Shown here in pieces: positions 26,716 to 35,657 of a stretch of 64,000 bases of DNA. The translations under genes and the position numbers were made by a program. Source of the stretch: Hufsiella arboris (GTDB taxonomy: Bacteria > Bacteroidota > Bacteroidia > Sphingobacteriales > Sphingobacteriaceae); assembly GCF_009834875.1 (NCBI RefSeq), contig NZ_WVHT01000002.1, forward strand, positions 660,074-724,073, given 5' to 3'. The notes beneath the pieces were generated by a model. It saw only the letters and a list, made by a program, of their open reading frames with translations, made no database searches and was not told the origin of the DNA. Each line of letters starts with the position of its first letter. Position 1 is the stretch's first letter.

Positions 26716-27611
26716 TTCGCCCAATCAATATCTTTCTTCAGAAGATTCAATGTTTCCTCTTCTAAACTACCCTCTTCAGGCCGGAAATCATACACCCAAT
26801 TAGCCTGAGGCGGCAGGCTCATCAAAATAGATTCGATTCGTCCGTTTGTTTCCAGTCCGAACTTTGTACCGGAATCATAAACAAGATTAAATTCGACGTA
26901 ACGGCTGCGGCGTTGGTATTGCCATTGTTTATGCTGCGCGTTAAATTCTTTATCTCTATTTCTGTTTATGAGCTCAGTATAAATCGGGACAAATGAACGG
27001 CCGACTGATTTAGAGAATTCAAATAATTCGGGCCAGTCTAAGCCGTATTTTTCGGGATTAAGTCTATCGTAAAATATTCCGCCGATGCCACGTGTCTCAT
27101 TACGATGTTTGATAAAAAAGTAATTATCCGCCCAGGATTTAAAATCCTGGTAAAAGGCCGGGTGATATTGATCGCAAATAGATTTCTGAAATTCGTGAAA
27201 AAAACGGGCGTCATCTTCGATAACATAGTGCGGCGTAACATCTATACCTCCACCGAACCAGCGTACCTGTTCATTAAGCTCGAAATAGCGAATGTTCATG
27301 TGAATGATCGGCACCCATGGATTTTCCGGATGAATAACAATGGATACGCCTGTAGCAAAGAAGTCATCTTCGGTAACACCGAGAGCTTTTTTTATGGTTT
27401 CCGGAAGCTTGCCATATACTGCTGAAAAGTTTACGCCTCCCCTTTCAATAACAGCGCCGTTTTGAAGTATCCGGGTACGTCCGCCGCCGCCGCCCTCGCG
27501 TTCCCAAGCTTCTTCGATAAAAGTACCTTTACCATCTGCCTTTTCAAGGCCGCGACAAATTTCTTCCTGGATTTTTTTGTATTCTTCGGCAATTTGTTCC
27601 TTTGAAATCAT
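26712..27611 (-). CDS. hemF: Oxygen-dependent coproporphyrinogen III oxidase
   Basis: 299 aa. HemF signatures: [23 protein letters not shown]-type region at about 40-62 (here [12 protein letters not shown]), [22 protein letters not shown], and [10 protein letters not shown] near the C-terminus. It converts coproporphyrinogen III to protoporphyrinogen IX with O2, fitting an aerobic organism. The ATG is preceded by the palindrome CGCAAATTTGCG (27613-27624), whose AAATTTG half resembles a -7 box. Confidence 0.97.
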   Translation of the reverse strand: [299 protein letters not shown]

Positions 27612-27653
27612 GGCGCAAATTTGCGTTTTTGGCGATTACGAACAGCTGCAATT

Positions 27654-28922
27654 TTAAGAAAGGACATTTCCCTGACCGGCAGCGATATCTTCTTCGAGAT
27701 AATTAAGATCGTTACTGAAACTTTCCTTTAACTGGCTTAAAGCGAAGATTGCGATGGCTGTCAATATAAACATCACGATATAAGCCGAAGTAATAATCCC
27801 GTATTTGCCGACGAAAAACTCAAAAATAAAAGTGATTGGTATTAATCCGCCACGGACGAAATTCGGAGCGGTAGTTGTTACTGTTGCCCGGATATTAGTT
27901 CCGAACTGCTCAGCGGCTATGGTGACAAATGTGGCCCAATAACCAACTGCAAAACCCATGAATAGACACAGCCACACAAATTTGTCTTCAGTTATTCCCT
28001 TACTGTTCAGGTAAATGATGACGCTGATTACCGACAGGACCTGGAATATAAGAATCGTAAGCCGTCTTGATTTCGTAAGTTGTGCAAAGAGTCCCGCAAA
28101 CACGTCGCCGATAGCAATACCAAAATAAGTAAACATAATTCCGGTTCCGGCGCTAAGCGGCTCGGATGCACCGAGGGCTTTTCCAAATTCCGGAGATTGT
28201 GTAACTAAAATTCCAACGATATACCAAAGCGGCATCCCGATTAAAATGCAATACAAATATTTAAAAAAACGTTTACGGTTAGTAAACAACATTAGAAAGT
28301 TCCCTTTTTTAACATCAGACTTCTCCACCTCTTTGAAAATACCCGATTCAAATGTTCCGACGCGAAGAAAAAGAAGAAGCATGCCTAATCCGCCGCCAAC
28401 AAAATACGACGTTTGCCAGGTGAAATGGGTTGCAACAGTAGCAGCGGCAGCTGCACCAAAAAGTCCGACACCTGCAACGATCATTGTTCCGTAACCACGA
28501 TATTCCTTATTCATTGTTTCGCTCACAAGCGTAATACCGGCACCTAATTCGCCTGCAAGACCTATACCGGCAATGAAACGGATTATCGCATAAGAATTGA
28601 CATCCGTTACCAGTCCATTAATAAAGTTAGCAACCGAATAAAGCAGGATTGAACCAAACAATACTTTGATCCGGCCAAATTTATCACCGATAACACCCCA
28701 GATAATACCGCCGATCAGCAGGCCAGCCATTTGCATATTGATGACGAACTCGCCGCTTGTACGCATGTCGGCTTCGGAAATCCCTATATCATGAAAACTC
28801 TTAATACGCACCACTGAGAAAAGCACAAGGTCATAGATGTCGACAAAATATCCTAACGCTGCAACAATAACTAAGAAAGTGACATTCCTTGTTGCCGTAG
28901 TTTTCGGTGATTCCAGTGCCAT
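27654..28922 (-). CDS. MFS transporter, metabolite:proton symporter type
   Basis: 422 aa, 12 predicted membrane segments. The first intracellular loop motif is GVIGDKFGRIKVLFGS, matching the MFS signature, and GIGLAGELGAGITLVSE resembles the family that includes ProP, KgtP and sugar/organic-acid carriers. The substrate cannot be read from sequence. It is 42 bp upstream of hemF on the same strand, so partly co-transcribed with it perhaps, but no functional tie is evident. Confidence 0.88.
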   Translation of the reverse strand: MALESPKTTATRNVTFLVIVAALGYFVDIYDLVLFSVVRIKSFHDIGISEADMRTSGEFVINMQMAGLLIGGIIWGVIGDKFGRIKVLFGSILLYSVANFINGLVTDVNSYAIIRFIAGIGLAGELGAGITLVSETMNKEYRGYGTMIVAGVGLFGAAAAATVATHFTWQTSYFVGGGLGMLLLFLRVGTFESGIFKEVEKSDVKKGNFLMLFTNRKRFFKYLYCILIGMPLWYIVGILVTQSPEFGKALGASEPLSAGTGIMFTYFGIAIGDVFAGLFAQLTKSRRLTILIFQVLSVISVIIYLNSKGITEDKFVWLCLFMGFAVGYWATFVTIAAEQFGTNIRATVTTTAPNFVRGGLIPITFIFEFFVGKYGIITSAYIVMFILTAIAIFALSQLKESFSNDLNYLEEDIAAGQGNVLS

Positions 28923-29051
28923 TTAAACGATCTAATTGGTTTAGGCTCCGAAAATACAAATCCTGTTGAATAAATAAATCATTTGTCAACCTAATGCGAA
29001 AATCCCTGATAAATTTTAAAACCTGATGGCGGTTTCGGATATTCGTTTACA

Positions 29052-29537
29052 ATGAAAGTTTCAGAGAATACCCTCAAATGGGCTATGCGTTTTTACCCTC
29101 CCCTTTTTTTTCAACGTATCTGGGTTCGAAAATTTGGACAGGGATTTAAAAGTGCAGATGTGAAAATTTCCAAAAGTATTTTCAACACCAATTATAACAA
29201 TTCAATCTTCGGCGGAACGATCTATGCGGCAACCGATCCCTTCTTTTCACTACTGTTTGATCAGGTTTTGCAGCGACGGGGTTATAAAGTGCGTGTGTGG
29301 CTGAAAAGTGGTCAAATAAGCTATTTAAAACCCGGACGAACGAATATGTACTTTAATATTGTGCTAACAGAAGAAAATATTGATGAAGCATGCCAGGTGC
29401 TTGATACCGTGGGAAAGTTTGTCAAAACCTTCCCAATGGAAATTTTCAACAAAGAGGGTGAACTATGTGCAACAGTTCAAAACGAAGTGTATATTAGAAA
29501 CTTATACAAAGGGGAAAATCAGGTTGTAGCTTACTAA
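29052..29537 (+). CDS. DUF4442 hot-dog-fold protein (thioesterase-like)
   Basis: 161 aa. The central FGGTIYAATDPFFSLLFDQ followed by VWLKSGQISYLKPGRTNMYF matches the DUF4442/PaaI-type hot-dog fold. Relatives are putative acyl-CoA thioesterases; activity is untested for most. It stands 25 bp before an AlbA_2 gene on the same strand. Confidence 0.88.
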   Translation: MKVSENTLKWAMRFYPPLFFQRIWVRKFGQGFKSADVKISKSIFNTNYNNSIFGGTIYAATDPFFSLLFDQVLQRRGYKVRVWLKSGQISYLKPGRTNMYFNIVLTEENIDEACQVLDTVGKFVKTFPMEIFNKEGELCATVQNEVYIRNLYKGENQVVAY

Positions 29538-29562
29538 GCCATAGCCACTTCAGTCGCTCGCC

Positions 29563-30186
29563 ATGAATTTAAAGAGAACCATCCTTGAAGGTGAAAACGC
29601 AACGATAGATTTTAAAAAGACGATTAATAACTGCGAAAAGATTGCAAAAACTCTGGTTGCATTCGCAAACAATAAAGGCGGCAAACTGCTCGTAGGAGTT
29701 GCCGACGACGGACAGATTAAAGGTGTAAAGTCCGAAGAGGAAGAAAAATATGTTTTAGATAAAGCCGGGCAAAATTATTGTCATCCAACCATCGATATAA
29801 GTTATGAGGAAATATATGTAGACGGCAAAATTGTACTGGTTGCCGAAATTAAAGAAAGTGACACAAAGCCTCATTATGCTTTAGGCGAGGATAAAAAATG
29901 GTGGGTTTACATAAGGGTGAAAGACAAAAGCCTGCTCGCTAGTAAAGTTGTTGTAGACGTGCTGAAGCGTAGCAACAGCGACGTAGGCGTTCATCTCGAA
30001 TATTCCATCAACGAAAAAAAAATACTCGAATATCTCACTGATCACGACAGAATCACATCAGCAGAATACGGAAAACTTATGAAACTTCCCAGGCGTAAGG
30101 CACAACGTATCCTGGTCAACTTAGTGCTATCCGGAATTATCCGACTACACAATACTGAGACGGAAGAATACTACACAGCATCTTAA
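29563..30186 (+). CDS. AlbA_2 (schlafen-like) domain protein with C-terminal winged helix
   Basis: 207 aa. The AlbA_2 domain spans about 1-130: GENATIDFKKTI, LVAFANNKGGKLLVGVADDGQIKGV, KPHYALG. Residues about 145-205 look like a winged helix (EYLTDHDRITSAEYGKLMKLPRRKAQRIL). Such proteins bind nucleic acids or ATP and are usually annotated as transcriptional regulators; the target is unknown. It is likely co-transcribed with the DUF4442 gene. Confidence 0.88.
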   Translation: MNLKRTILEGENATIDFKKTINNCEKIAKTLVAFANNKGGKLLVGVADDGQIKGVKSEEEEKYVLDKAGQNYCHPTIDISYEEIYVDGKIVLVAEIKESDTKPHYALGEDKKWWVYIRVKDKSLLASKVVVDVLKRSNSDVGVHLEYSINEKKILEYLTDHDRITSAEYGKLMKLPRRKAQRILVNLVLSGIIRLHNTETEEYYTAS

Positions 30187-30465
30187 ACTTCCGAAGTTTT
30201 TAACTCACAAATAGCAGTTTTTGAACGAACTGAAATACGTTCGTCTTATTCGCCTCGCCGTATTTATCATGGGTTTAAAGACAAAATTTCCCAAATTTTC
30301 TCACAATACTATACAAGCTAAATGTGTGATTAGTTAATATATCTGATTTAAATACCTTTATAACAATCAGATAATTATTTAACCAGTAAAGTAGCTATAG
30401 CTCCGAAATAGCGATTTCTGCAATTCAAAAATCACTTTTAATAATTCACGTAAATTTTTTAAACT

Positions 30466-31476
30466 ATGAAAACAAAACTACTCGTATTGGTATTGGCGAT
30501 TGCTTTTTCAATTTCATGCAAAAAAGACGCAGGACTAAAGCCAGATAAACCATCATCTTCCAATCTTTTCGCCGTGAATTTTAAGCTCACTGGTTTCACT
30601 GTAGAAACCAAAGGAATGTCCGTAAAAGGAACAGGCGCTACCTTAAATGGCCTTAAGGATCAAATTAAATTCCTCACCTATTTTGTCTATAAAGGCTCGC
30701 CGGATTCATTAAAGCTGGTTAAAAAAATTGAGCAAAAGTCTATCGACGCTTCGTTCGGCAAAATAACCGATTCCCTCCCGGCCGGGAAATACAAGGTATT
30801 TTTCGTTGGATCGACATCGTCTGGTTATAGAACCGGCCAGAATATCCTTAGTTATGTAGACTGGAGCTACCACCCGTCATTAGGGTTTAATACATCGAGT
30901 TATAGCGGCTACTACGGTTATACATCGTCGATGGGCGACACCTTTTTACAGCAAGTCGACCTGGATGTGCAAAGCGCTGTTAACAAAAACATTCTTTTAA
31001 AGAGAATTACCAGTAAGATTACATTTAAAATTCAGGACGCCATGCCTGAAAACGTCGGAAAAATCGTTGTTTCAATCGGGAATGCTGTTCCCGAATTTGA
31101 TATGTTTTCCGAAAGCGCTGCATATAATACCTCTCATGGATATGATTTCGATGACCGGGTTTTGCCATTTAATGTTAAAGCCACCGACCAGGGAAAAGCT
31201 AATCTGACCTTTTCCGCTTTTATCTGGCCGCACTCGCCTTATTACCCTTATTTTCTGGACGTATATGATAAAAACAATAAGCTAATTAAACACAAGTCTC
31301 TCGAAGTTGATTCCCAGATCTATGCTTTAAATGCTGTCGCCAATACGGAGTATATATTTTCAGGTTATTTATTTGACTCGTCGCAACCTGCCGGTTTTTC
31401 GGTCAAAGTTGATGATAAATGGAATGCACCTGAAACTATTCCTTTCGATGATCAGCTGAAACAACCAATCTTATAA
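30466..31476 (+). CDS. Surface lipoprotein, possibly FimB/Mfa2-like
   Basis: 336 aa. Lipobox SISC (Cys18) with KKD after it, as in exported Bacteroidota lipoproteins. The mature part is beta-rich with Tyr/Ser-rich loops (SSYSGYYGYTSS). The arrangement of a GKYKVFFVGS strand, then a loop, then RITSKITFKIQD resembles fimbrillin-anchoring Mfa2/FimB-type sandwiches, but this is a weak resemblance by eye. No partner fimbrial genes are adjacent. The 279 bp upstream holds no gene. Confidence 0.65.
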   Translation: MKTKLLVLVLAIAFSISCKKDAGLKPDKPSSSNLFAVNFKLTGFTVETKGMSVKGTGATLNGLKDQIKFLTYFVYKGSPDSLKLVKKIEQKSIDASFGKITDSLPAGKYKVFFVGSTSSGYRTGQNILSYVDWSYHPSLGFNTSSYSGYYGYTSSMGDTFLQQVDLDVQSAVNKNILLKRITSKITFKIQDAMPENVGKIVVSIGNAVPEFDMFSESAAYNTSHGYDFDDRVLPFNVKATDQGKANLTFSAFIWPHSPYYPYFLDVYDKNNKLIKHKSLEVDSQIYALNAVANTEYIFSGYLFDSSQPAGFSVKVDDKWNAPETIPFDDQLKQPIL

Positions 31477-31485
31477 ACATTTAGT

Positions 31486-31523
31486 CAGACAGCAGTTGTC
31501 GTTTATTACGCAATTGCTGCCTG
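31486..31523. terminator. Hairpin between converging lipoprotein and M14 genes
   Basis: CAGACAGCAGTTG pairs with CAATTGCTGCCTG (12 of 13 pairs including one G-U), with a 12-base loop. T-runs are poor, so efficiency is uncertain. Confidence 0.45.
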
Positions 31524-31544
31524 GCTTATTATGGCATTTGGCCG

Positions 31545-33266
31545 TTATTCTATCCGATAAACCGGATATTGAAGATGCGCGGCTTCATAGTAACTCGAAT
31601 TTTTATAAATGAAATTCAGTATGGCGTGACTGTCATTCGCGAATTTTGTATCAGAGGCTTTCTTTTGAGCGAGCTTTTGACTAAGTACCGGATCATTTTT
31701 CAAAATCTTTGCGGCAATATCTTCCCAGCGGTAATCGCTGTAACCTTCCTTTTGCTGTAAAATGGCGTCGAAAAAATTCCAGGCAAAAAATGAATCATCG
31801 CCGGTCGGTTCCAGCATTTCAACAAGGTATCGCTTCGCCGGCTGATCAAGATAAATAACATAATCTCCTTTCAGGAACCTTTTTTGAGTGTTGCGTTTGC
31901 TAACCTGCACGTTAAAATTTTTATGATGCTTTTCATAAGCGGTCGGCGACGACTGATATTTGTCGATATGATAGCCCATAACAGATAGTAATGTATCTGC
32001 TTTCAATCGTTGTATTGTGACACCGTTAAGTAGCAATCGATCAATCGCATCATACCATCCTTGCGGAATTACATAAGCTTTCGGCGCCGCTACTGTATCA
32101 GCCGGGATATACAAGTCAAAGTAATTAATCGAATTGGTAAAAGGCTTTTGGTGGTTATAGAACATTTTCTTTAACCCGGTTGCCTCACTTAACATGGTGT
32201 CGCGTTCGTAACCTTTAAATATTATTTTCCGCGAAACGCTGGTATCTGGTTTCCATTTTAAGGCAAACTGAGTTTGTTTTTTTATCGCATTATCAGCCGC
32301 AGCCCGTTTTTCCAATAACTCTTTGGCATTGGCAGATGCCTGTTCGATGAACGTAATCATCAGATCGTAAGTTGACCGAACCCGCTGCTTGTACGGCTTA
32401 AGCATATGCGTTTCGGGCATGAAAGACAGCGTATTGAAAAGCGCTGCATATCCGGATGAATATCGCGGCGGGTCGTAAAACATCTGCATACCTTTGCCGA
32501 AATCCGTAGTTTCAAAATCAACATACGGGATAAGCTCCCAATTCTTTTTAGCCATTCCCTGGTACAAAGCGGGCTCAAATTTGTCTCTTAACCAGGCGCC
32601 CAATACCGGGCCTAACTTATTGTATTGAGTTGATATCAACGTCATTGTATGCTGGTAATCTGCGCCGTCGCTTACATGGTTATCTATTAGAATTTCTGGA
32701 TTTAACCAATGAAATATTTTAGCAAAAGAAGCTGCATTTTTACTGTCAGATTTAGTGAAATCCCTGTTGAGGTCGAGATTTTGAGCGTTTCCTCGAAAAC
32801 CATATTCTTCCGGTCCGTTCTGGTTTGCGCGGGTATATGAGTTCCTGTTAAGGCAGCCACCTATATTATACACGGGAATAAAAGCCAAAGCTACATTCTC
32901 TGGCAGAACCACTTTTCCCTGTGCAATATCTCTTAAAAGCATCATACTTGCGTCAATCCCATCTGGCTCGCCCGGGTGGATGCCGTTGTTTATAAAAATT
33001 ACGATCTTTTTTTGACGATGCCAGGAAGCAGGGTCGAACGTGTGATCTTTACTTACCAAAACAAGGTGCAAAGGATAGCCGGCGTCTGTAGGTCCCATTT
33101 CCTTAACAAGTACTTCAGGGCTTTTTTTGTCAAGTTCTTTATACCATTCTATTGCCTGGAAGTAGGTTGCGGTTTGCTTGCCGTCACTTTTTTCAAATTG
33201 GGTTTGCTGGCTTCTTGCTTTGTTAGCCAGGGACAAGAGAAATAACAATATAGTAAGGTATCTCAT
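31545..33266 (-). CDS. Secreted M14-family zinc carboxypeptidase
   Basis: 573 aa. Signal peptide (first 19-20 residues, ...KARSQ). Zinc ligands: His97 and Glu100 in HPGEPD, and His197 in LIDNHVSD. The substrate arginine pair is Asn167-Arg168 in LDLNRDF. All M14 metal and substrate residues visible to me are intact, so it should be active. The C-terminal 230 residues form an extra beta domain common in the Bacteroidota members. It probably trims peptides in the periplasm or outside. It is monocistronic. Confidence 0.9.
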   Translation of the reverse strand: MRYLTILLFLLSLANKARSQQTQFEKSDGKQTATYFQAIEWYKELDKKSPEVLVKEMGPTDAGYPLHLVLVSKDHTFDPASWHRQKKIVIFINNGIHPGEPDGIDASMMLLRDIAQGKVVLPENVALAFIPVYNIGGCLNRNSYTRANQNGPEEYGFRGNAQNLDLNRDFTKSDSKNAASFAKIFHWLNPEILIDNHVSDGADYQHTMTLISTQYNKLGPVLGAWLRDKFEPALYQGMAKKNWELIPYVDFETTDFGKGMQMFYDPPRYSSGYAALFNTLSFMPETHMLKPYKQRVRSTYDLMITFIEQASANAKELLEKRAAADNAIKKQTQFALKWKPDTSVSRKIIFKGYERDTMLSEATGLKKMFYNHQKPFTNSINYFDLYIPADTVAAPKAYVIPQGWYDAIDRLLLNGVTIQRLKADTLLSVMGYHIDKYQSSPTAYEKHHKNFNVQVSKRNTQKRFLKGDYVIYLDQPAKRYLVEMLEPTGDDSFFAWNFFDAILQQKEGYSDYRWEDIAAKILKNDPVLSQKLAQKKASDTKFANDSHAILNFIYKNSSYYEAAHLQYPVYRIE

Positions 33267-33373
33267 AACTGTTTTGAGCTGCGAAAAATAAACATTACAA
33301 ATTAATAGCTTGTGCTTTGAGGTAAGATTTGTTCAGCGAAACCAAATATTAGCCAGATAATACTTCTATCGCC

Positions 33374-33381
33374 TATCTTTG
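33374..33381 (+). promoter_or_regulatory. Bacteroidota -7 box for the MATE gene
   Basis: TATCTTTG, an exact TAnnTTTG, ends 6 bp before ATG 33388. A TTTG at 33328-33331 is too far (42 bp) for a standard -33 box. Confidence 0.55.
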
Positions 33382-33387
33382 CGGGCC

Positions 33388-34743
33388 ATGCAATCGTTTT
33401 ACCTAAAATACAAGCCTCATTATCGTACAAACCTGAAACTGGCTATTCCGGTTGTCGTTTCTCAGCTCGGACACACACTTGTCCAGGTTTCAGATAGCGT
33501 TATTGTTGGTCATTTTGCAGGAACTATTCCACTCGCGGCAGTATCACTTGTTAACAGCATTTTTACCATCATTCTTGTTATTGGTATCGGGATATCTTAC
33601 GGCTTAACACCACTTATATCACAGGCTAACGGCCGGGAAGGATATGATGAATGCGGCCGTTTGTTATCTAACAGCTTACTGATTAACGTAGTTATCAGCT
33701 TATTCCTATTTGCCTTAATTTACTTTGGCTTATTGCTGGTTATCGATCGGTTAGATCAAGCTCCCGAAGTAGTTGCACAGGCAAAGCCGTTTTTATCGCT
33801 GCTTGGAATTTCTATTATCCCGTTAATGGTTTTTAGCACCTTTAAGCAGTTTGCCGAAGGCCTTGGCTTCACAAAGCAAGCCATGATGATCTCCATTTGG
33901 GGAAATATCTTAAATATAATACTGGGAATCATCTTTGTAAAAGGCTTGTTTGGAATTAAACCAATGGGCGTGCGTGGTGTTGGATACAGTACTTTAATAG
34001 ATCGCAGTGTTATGGCGATAACGATGGCCGTTTACGTATTTCGATCCAAATATTTTAAAGCTTATTTAAAGCACTTTTCATTAACCTATTTTAACCGCGA
34101 GCGATTAATTGCCATACTCAAGATCGGCGCTCCTGTGGCCATGCAGTACACGTTCGAGGTAAGCGCTTTTGGCGGTGCGGCCATTATGATGGGAATGATT
34201 GGCCCGAACCAGCAGGCAGCTCACCAGGTCGCGATAAGCTTAGCAGCGATGACATATATGATGGCCAGCGGAATTTCTTCAGCTGCTGCCATTCAAACCG
34301 GCCACAGTTATGGCAAAAAGGACATCTATTATCTGCGATATTCCGCTATTTCAAGCTATCACATTGTATTAGCTTTTATGTTTTTCACCGCTCTGATATT
34401 TATTTTATTTAACCAGTATCTGCCCTGGCTGTATACCTCTGATCATACTGTTATTGGCATTGCTTCCGGACTGTTAATTATCGCGGGCTTCTTCCAGATA
34501 TTTGACGGAGCCCAGGTTGTTGGACTCGGTATTTTACGAGGTATGAGCGATGTAAATATTCCAACACTTATAACCTTTCTGGCCTACTGGATATTAGGGT
34601 TACCTGTTGCATACCTGCTTGGCGTTCGGCTTAACTTCGGGGCGGAAGGAATTTGGTATGGATTAACACTAGGATTACTGGCATCTGCGGCAATGCTTTT
34701 CTGGCGGTTCCAGTATGTGACGAAGAAATTTTTAGCAAGTTAA
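33388..34743 (+). CDS. MATE-family multidrug efflux transporter
   Basis: 451 aa from ATG 33388; the in-frame TTG at 33379 lies inside the promoter box and is rejected. Twelve membrane segments in two related halves. The N-terminal VVVSQLGHTLVQVSDSVIVGHFAG segment and the repeated VSLVNSIF / VAISLAAMTYM helices are typical. It exports cationic compounds in exchange for Na+ or H+. The close -7 box predicts a leaderless transcript. It ends in a hairpin shared with ppx. Confidence 0.93.
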   Translation: MQSFYLKYKPHYRTNLKLAIPVVVSQLGHTLVQVSDSVIVGHFAGTIPLAAVSLVNSIFTIILVIGIGISYGLTPLISQANGREGYDECGRLLSNSLLINVVISLFLFALIYFGLLLVIDRLDQAPEVVAQAKPFLSLLGISIIPLMVFSTFKQFAEGLGFTKQAMMISIWGNILNIILGIIFVKGLFGIKPMGVRGVGYSTLIDRSVMAITMAVYVFRSKYFKAYLKHFSLTYFNRERLIAILKIGAPVAMQYTFEVSAFGGAAIMMGMIGPNQQAAHQVAISLAAMTYMMASGISSAAAIQTGHSYGKKDIYYLRYSAISSYHIVLAFMFFTALIFILFNQYLPWLYTSDHTVIGIASGLLIIAGFFQIFDGAQVVGLGILRGMSDVNIPTLITFLAYWILGLPVAYLLGVRLNFGAEGIWYGLTLGLLASAAMLFWRFQYVTKKFLAS

Positions 34744-34770
34744 TTATCCGGCCTTCTTAAGGCCGGATAA
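34744..34770. terminator. 12-bp hairpin between MATE and ppx, overlapping the ppx end
   Basis: TTATCCGGCCTT and AAGGCCGGATAA pair perfectly around a CTT loop. It starts directly after the MATE stop, and its right arm encodes the last ppx codons. No good T-run follows, so it may act by stabilising 3' ends. Confidence 0.6.
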
Positions 34771-35653
34771 TAGTATTTAAGTTCTTTTCGATCAGCAATT
34801 GGATAATGCCATCCACCATTCCTACCCTTGGCACATAAATTTGCCTGATTCCGGCCCATTTCATCACTGTAAGATAAATTTCGCAAGCAGGAATAATAAC
34901 ATCCGCCCTGTCCTGGTTTAGCCCGAGCACATTTATCCTGTCTTTTAACGAATACGAATTCAGGTAGTGATACAATTCATTTAGTTTGTTTATGCTTAGC
35001 GGGGTATTATCTTTTTCCTCTGATAAACGAAAAACCTTGTTGATATTTCCGCCGGTCCCGATAGCGGTAAGGCTGGTAAACTTCTTTGAATTCGACCTGA
35101 TGAAATCTCTCATTTCGTTCCACGTTTCTTCCTTATCCTGGTTATCGAGTATACGAATGGTTCCGATGTTAAACGACTGCCAGGCTTGTGGATGTCCTTC
35201 TGAGAAAAAGGAAAGTTCGGTACTACCGCCGCCCACGTCAATATAGAGATAATTTTTACGCGGATCGATCTGATCGTTTACATGGCTCGAATAGATAATG
35301 CTGGCCTCTTTTTTCCCTTCTACTATTTCGAGATCTATATCAGCTCTTTTTTTTATCTTTTTTACAATTTCCTTTTTGTTTTTAGCTTCCCGCATCGCGG
35401 AAGTAGCGCATGCCATATAATCCTGGACTTTATAGACATCCATCAGATTCTTAAAGGCCGCCATGGTTTTAACCAGGTCCTCCACCTTTTTTTCGGATAT
35501 CTCCTTTTCTAGAAAAGCGTCATCGCCGAGCCGCAAAGGCACCCTGATTAGTGTGTTTTTCTTAAAATATGCTTGCTGATCGTTGTTTTGAATAACTTCA
35601 GCGATTAAAAGCCTTACGGCATTTGAACCAATGTCTATTGCGGCGTATCTCAT
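34757..35653 (-). CDS. ppx: Exopolyphosphatase (Ppx/GppA family)
   Basis: 298 aa, the short single-domain-pair form. The ASKHA ATPase-type motifs are present: AAIDIGSNAVRLLIAEV at the N-terminus, ATSAMREAKN, YIDVGGGSTELSFF, and TAIGTGGNINKV. It cleaves terminal phosphate from polyphosphate (or pppGpp). Its start lies 4 bp after the ppk1 stop, so ppk1-ppx is one operon that couples synthesis and degradation. Confidence 0.93.
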   Translation of the reverse strand: MRYAAIDIGSNAVRLLIAEVIQNNDQQAYFKKNTLIRVPLRLGDDAFLEKEISEKKVEDLVKTMAAFKNLMDVYKVQDYMACATSAMREAKNKKEIVKKIKKRADIDLEIVEGKKEASIIYSSHVNDQIDPRKNYLYIDVGGGSTELSFFSEGHPQAWQSFNIGTIRILDNQDKEETWNEMRDFIRSNSKKFTSLTAIGTGGNINKVFRLSEEKDNTPLSINKLNELYHYLNSYSLKDRINVLGLNQDRADVIIPACEIYLTVMKWAGIRQIYVPRVGMVDGIIQLLIEKNLNTIIRP

Positions 35654-35657
35654 GGTG

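Noticed and set aside
29563..30186. AlbA_2/schlafen-like protein as part of a defence system
   Set aside because: Its neighbours are a DUF4442 thioesterase-like gene and a lipoprotein; no nuclease, helicase or toxin partner is present.
30306..30340. GCTAA ... TTAGT pair near 30.3 kb
   Set aside because: The spacing between half-sites is 8 bp, not 5, and no relevant promoter is adjacent.
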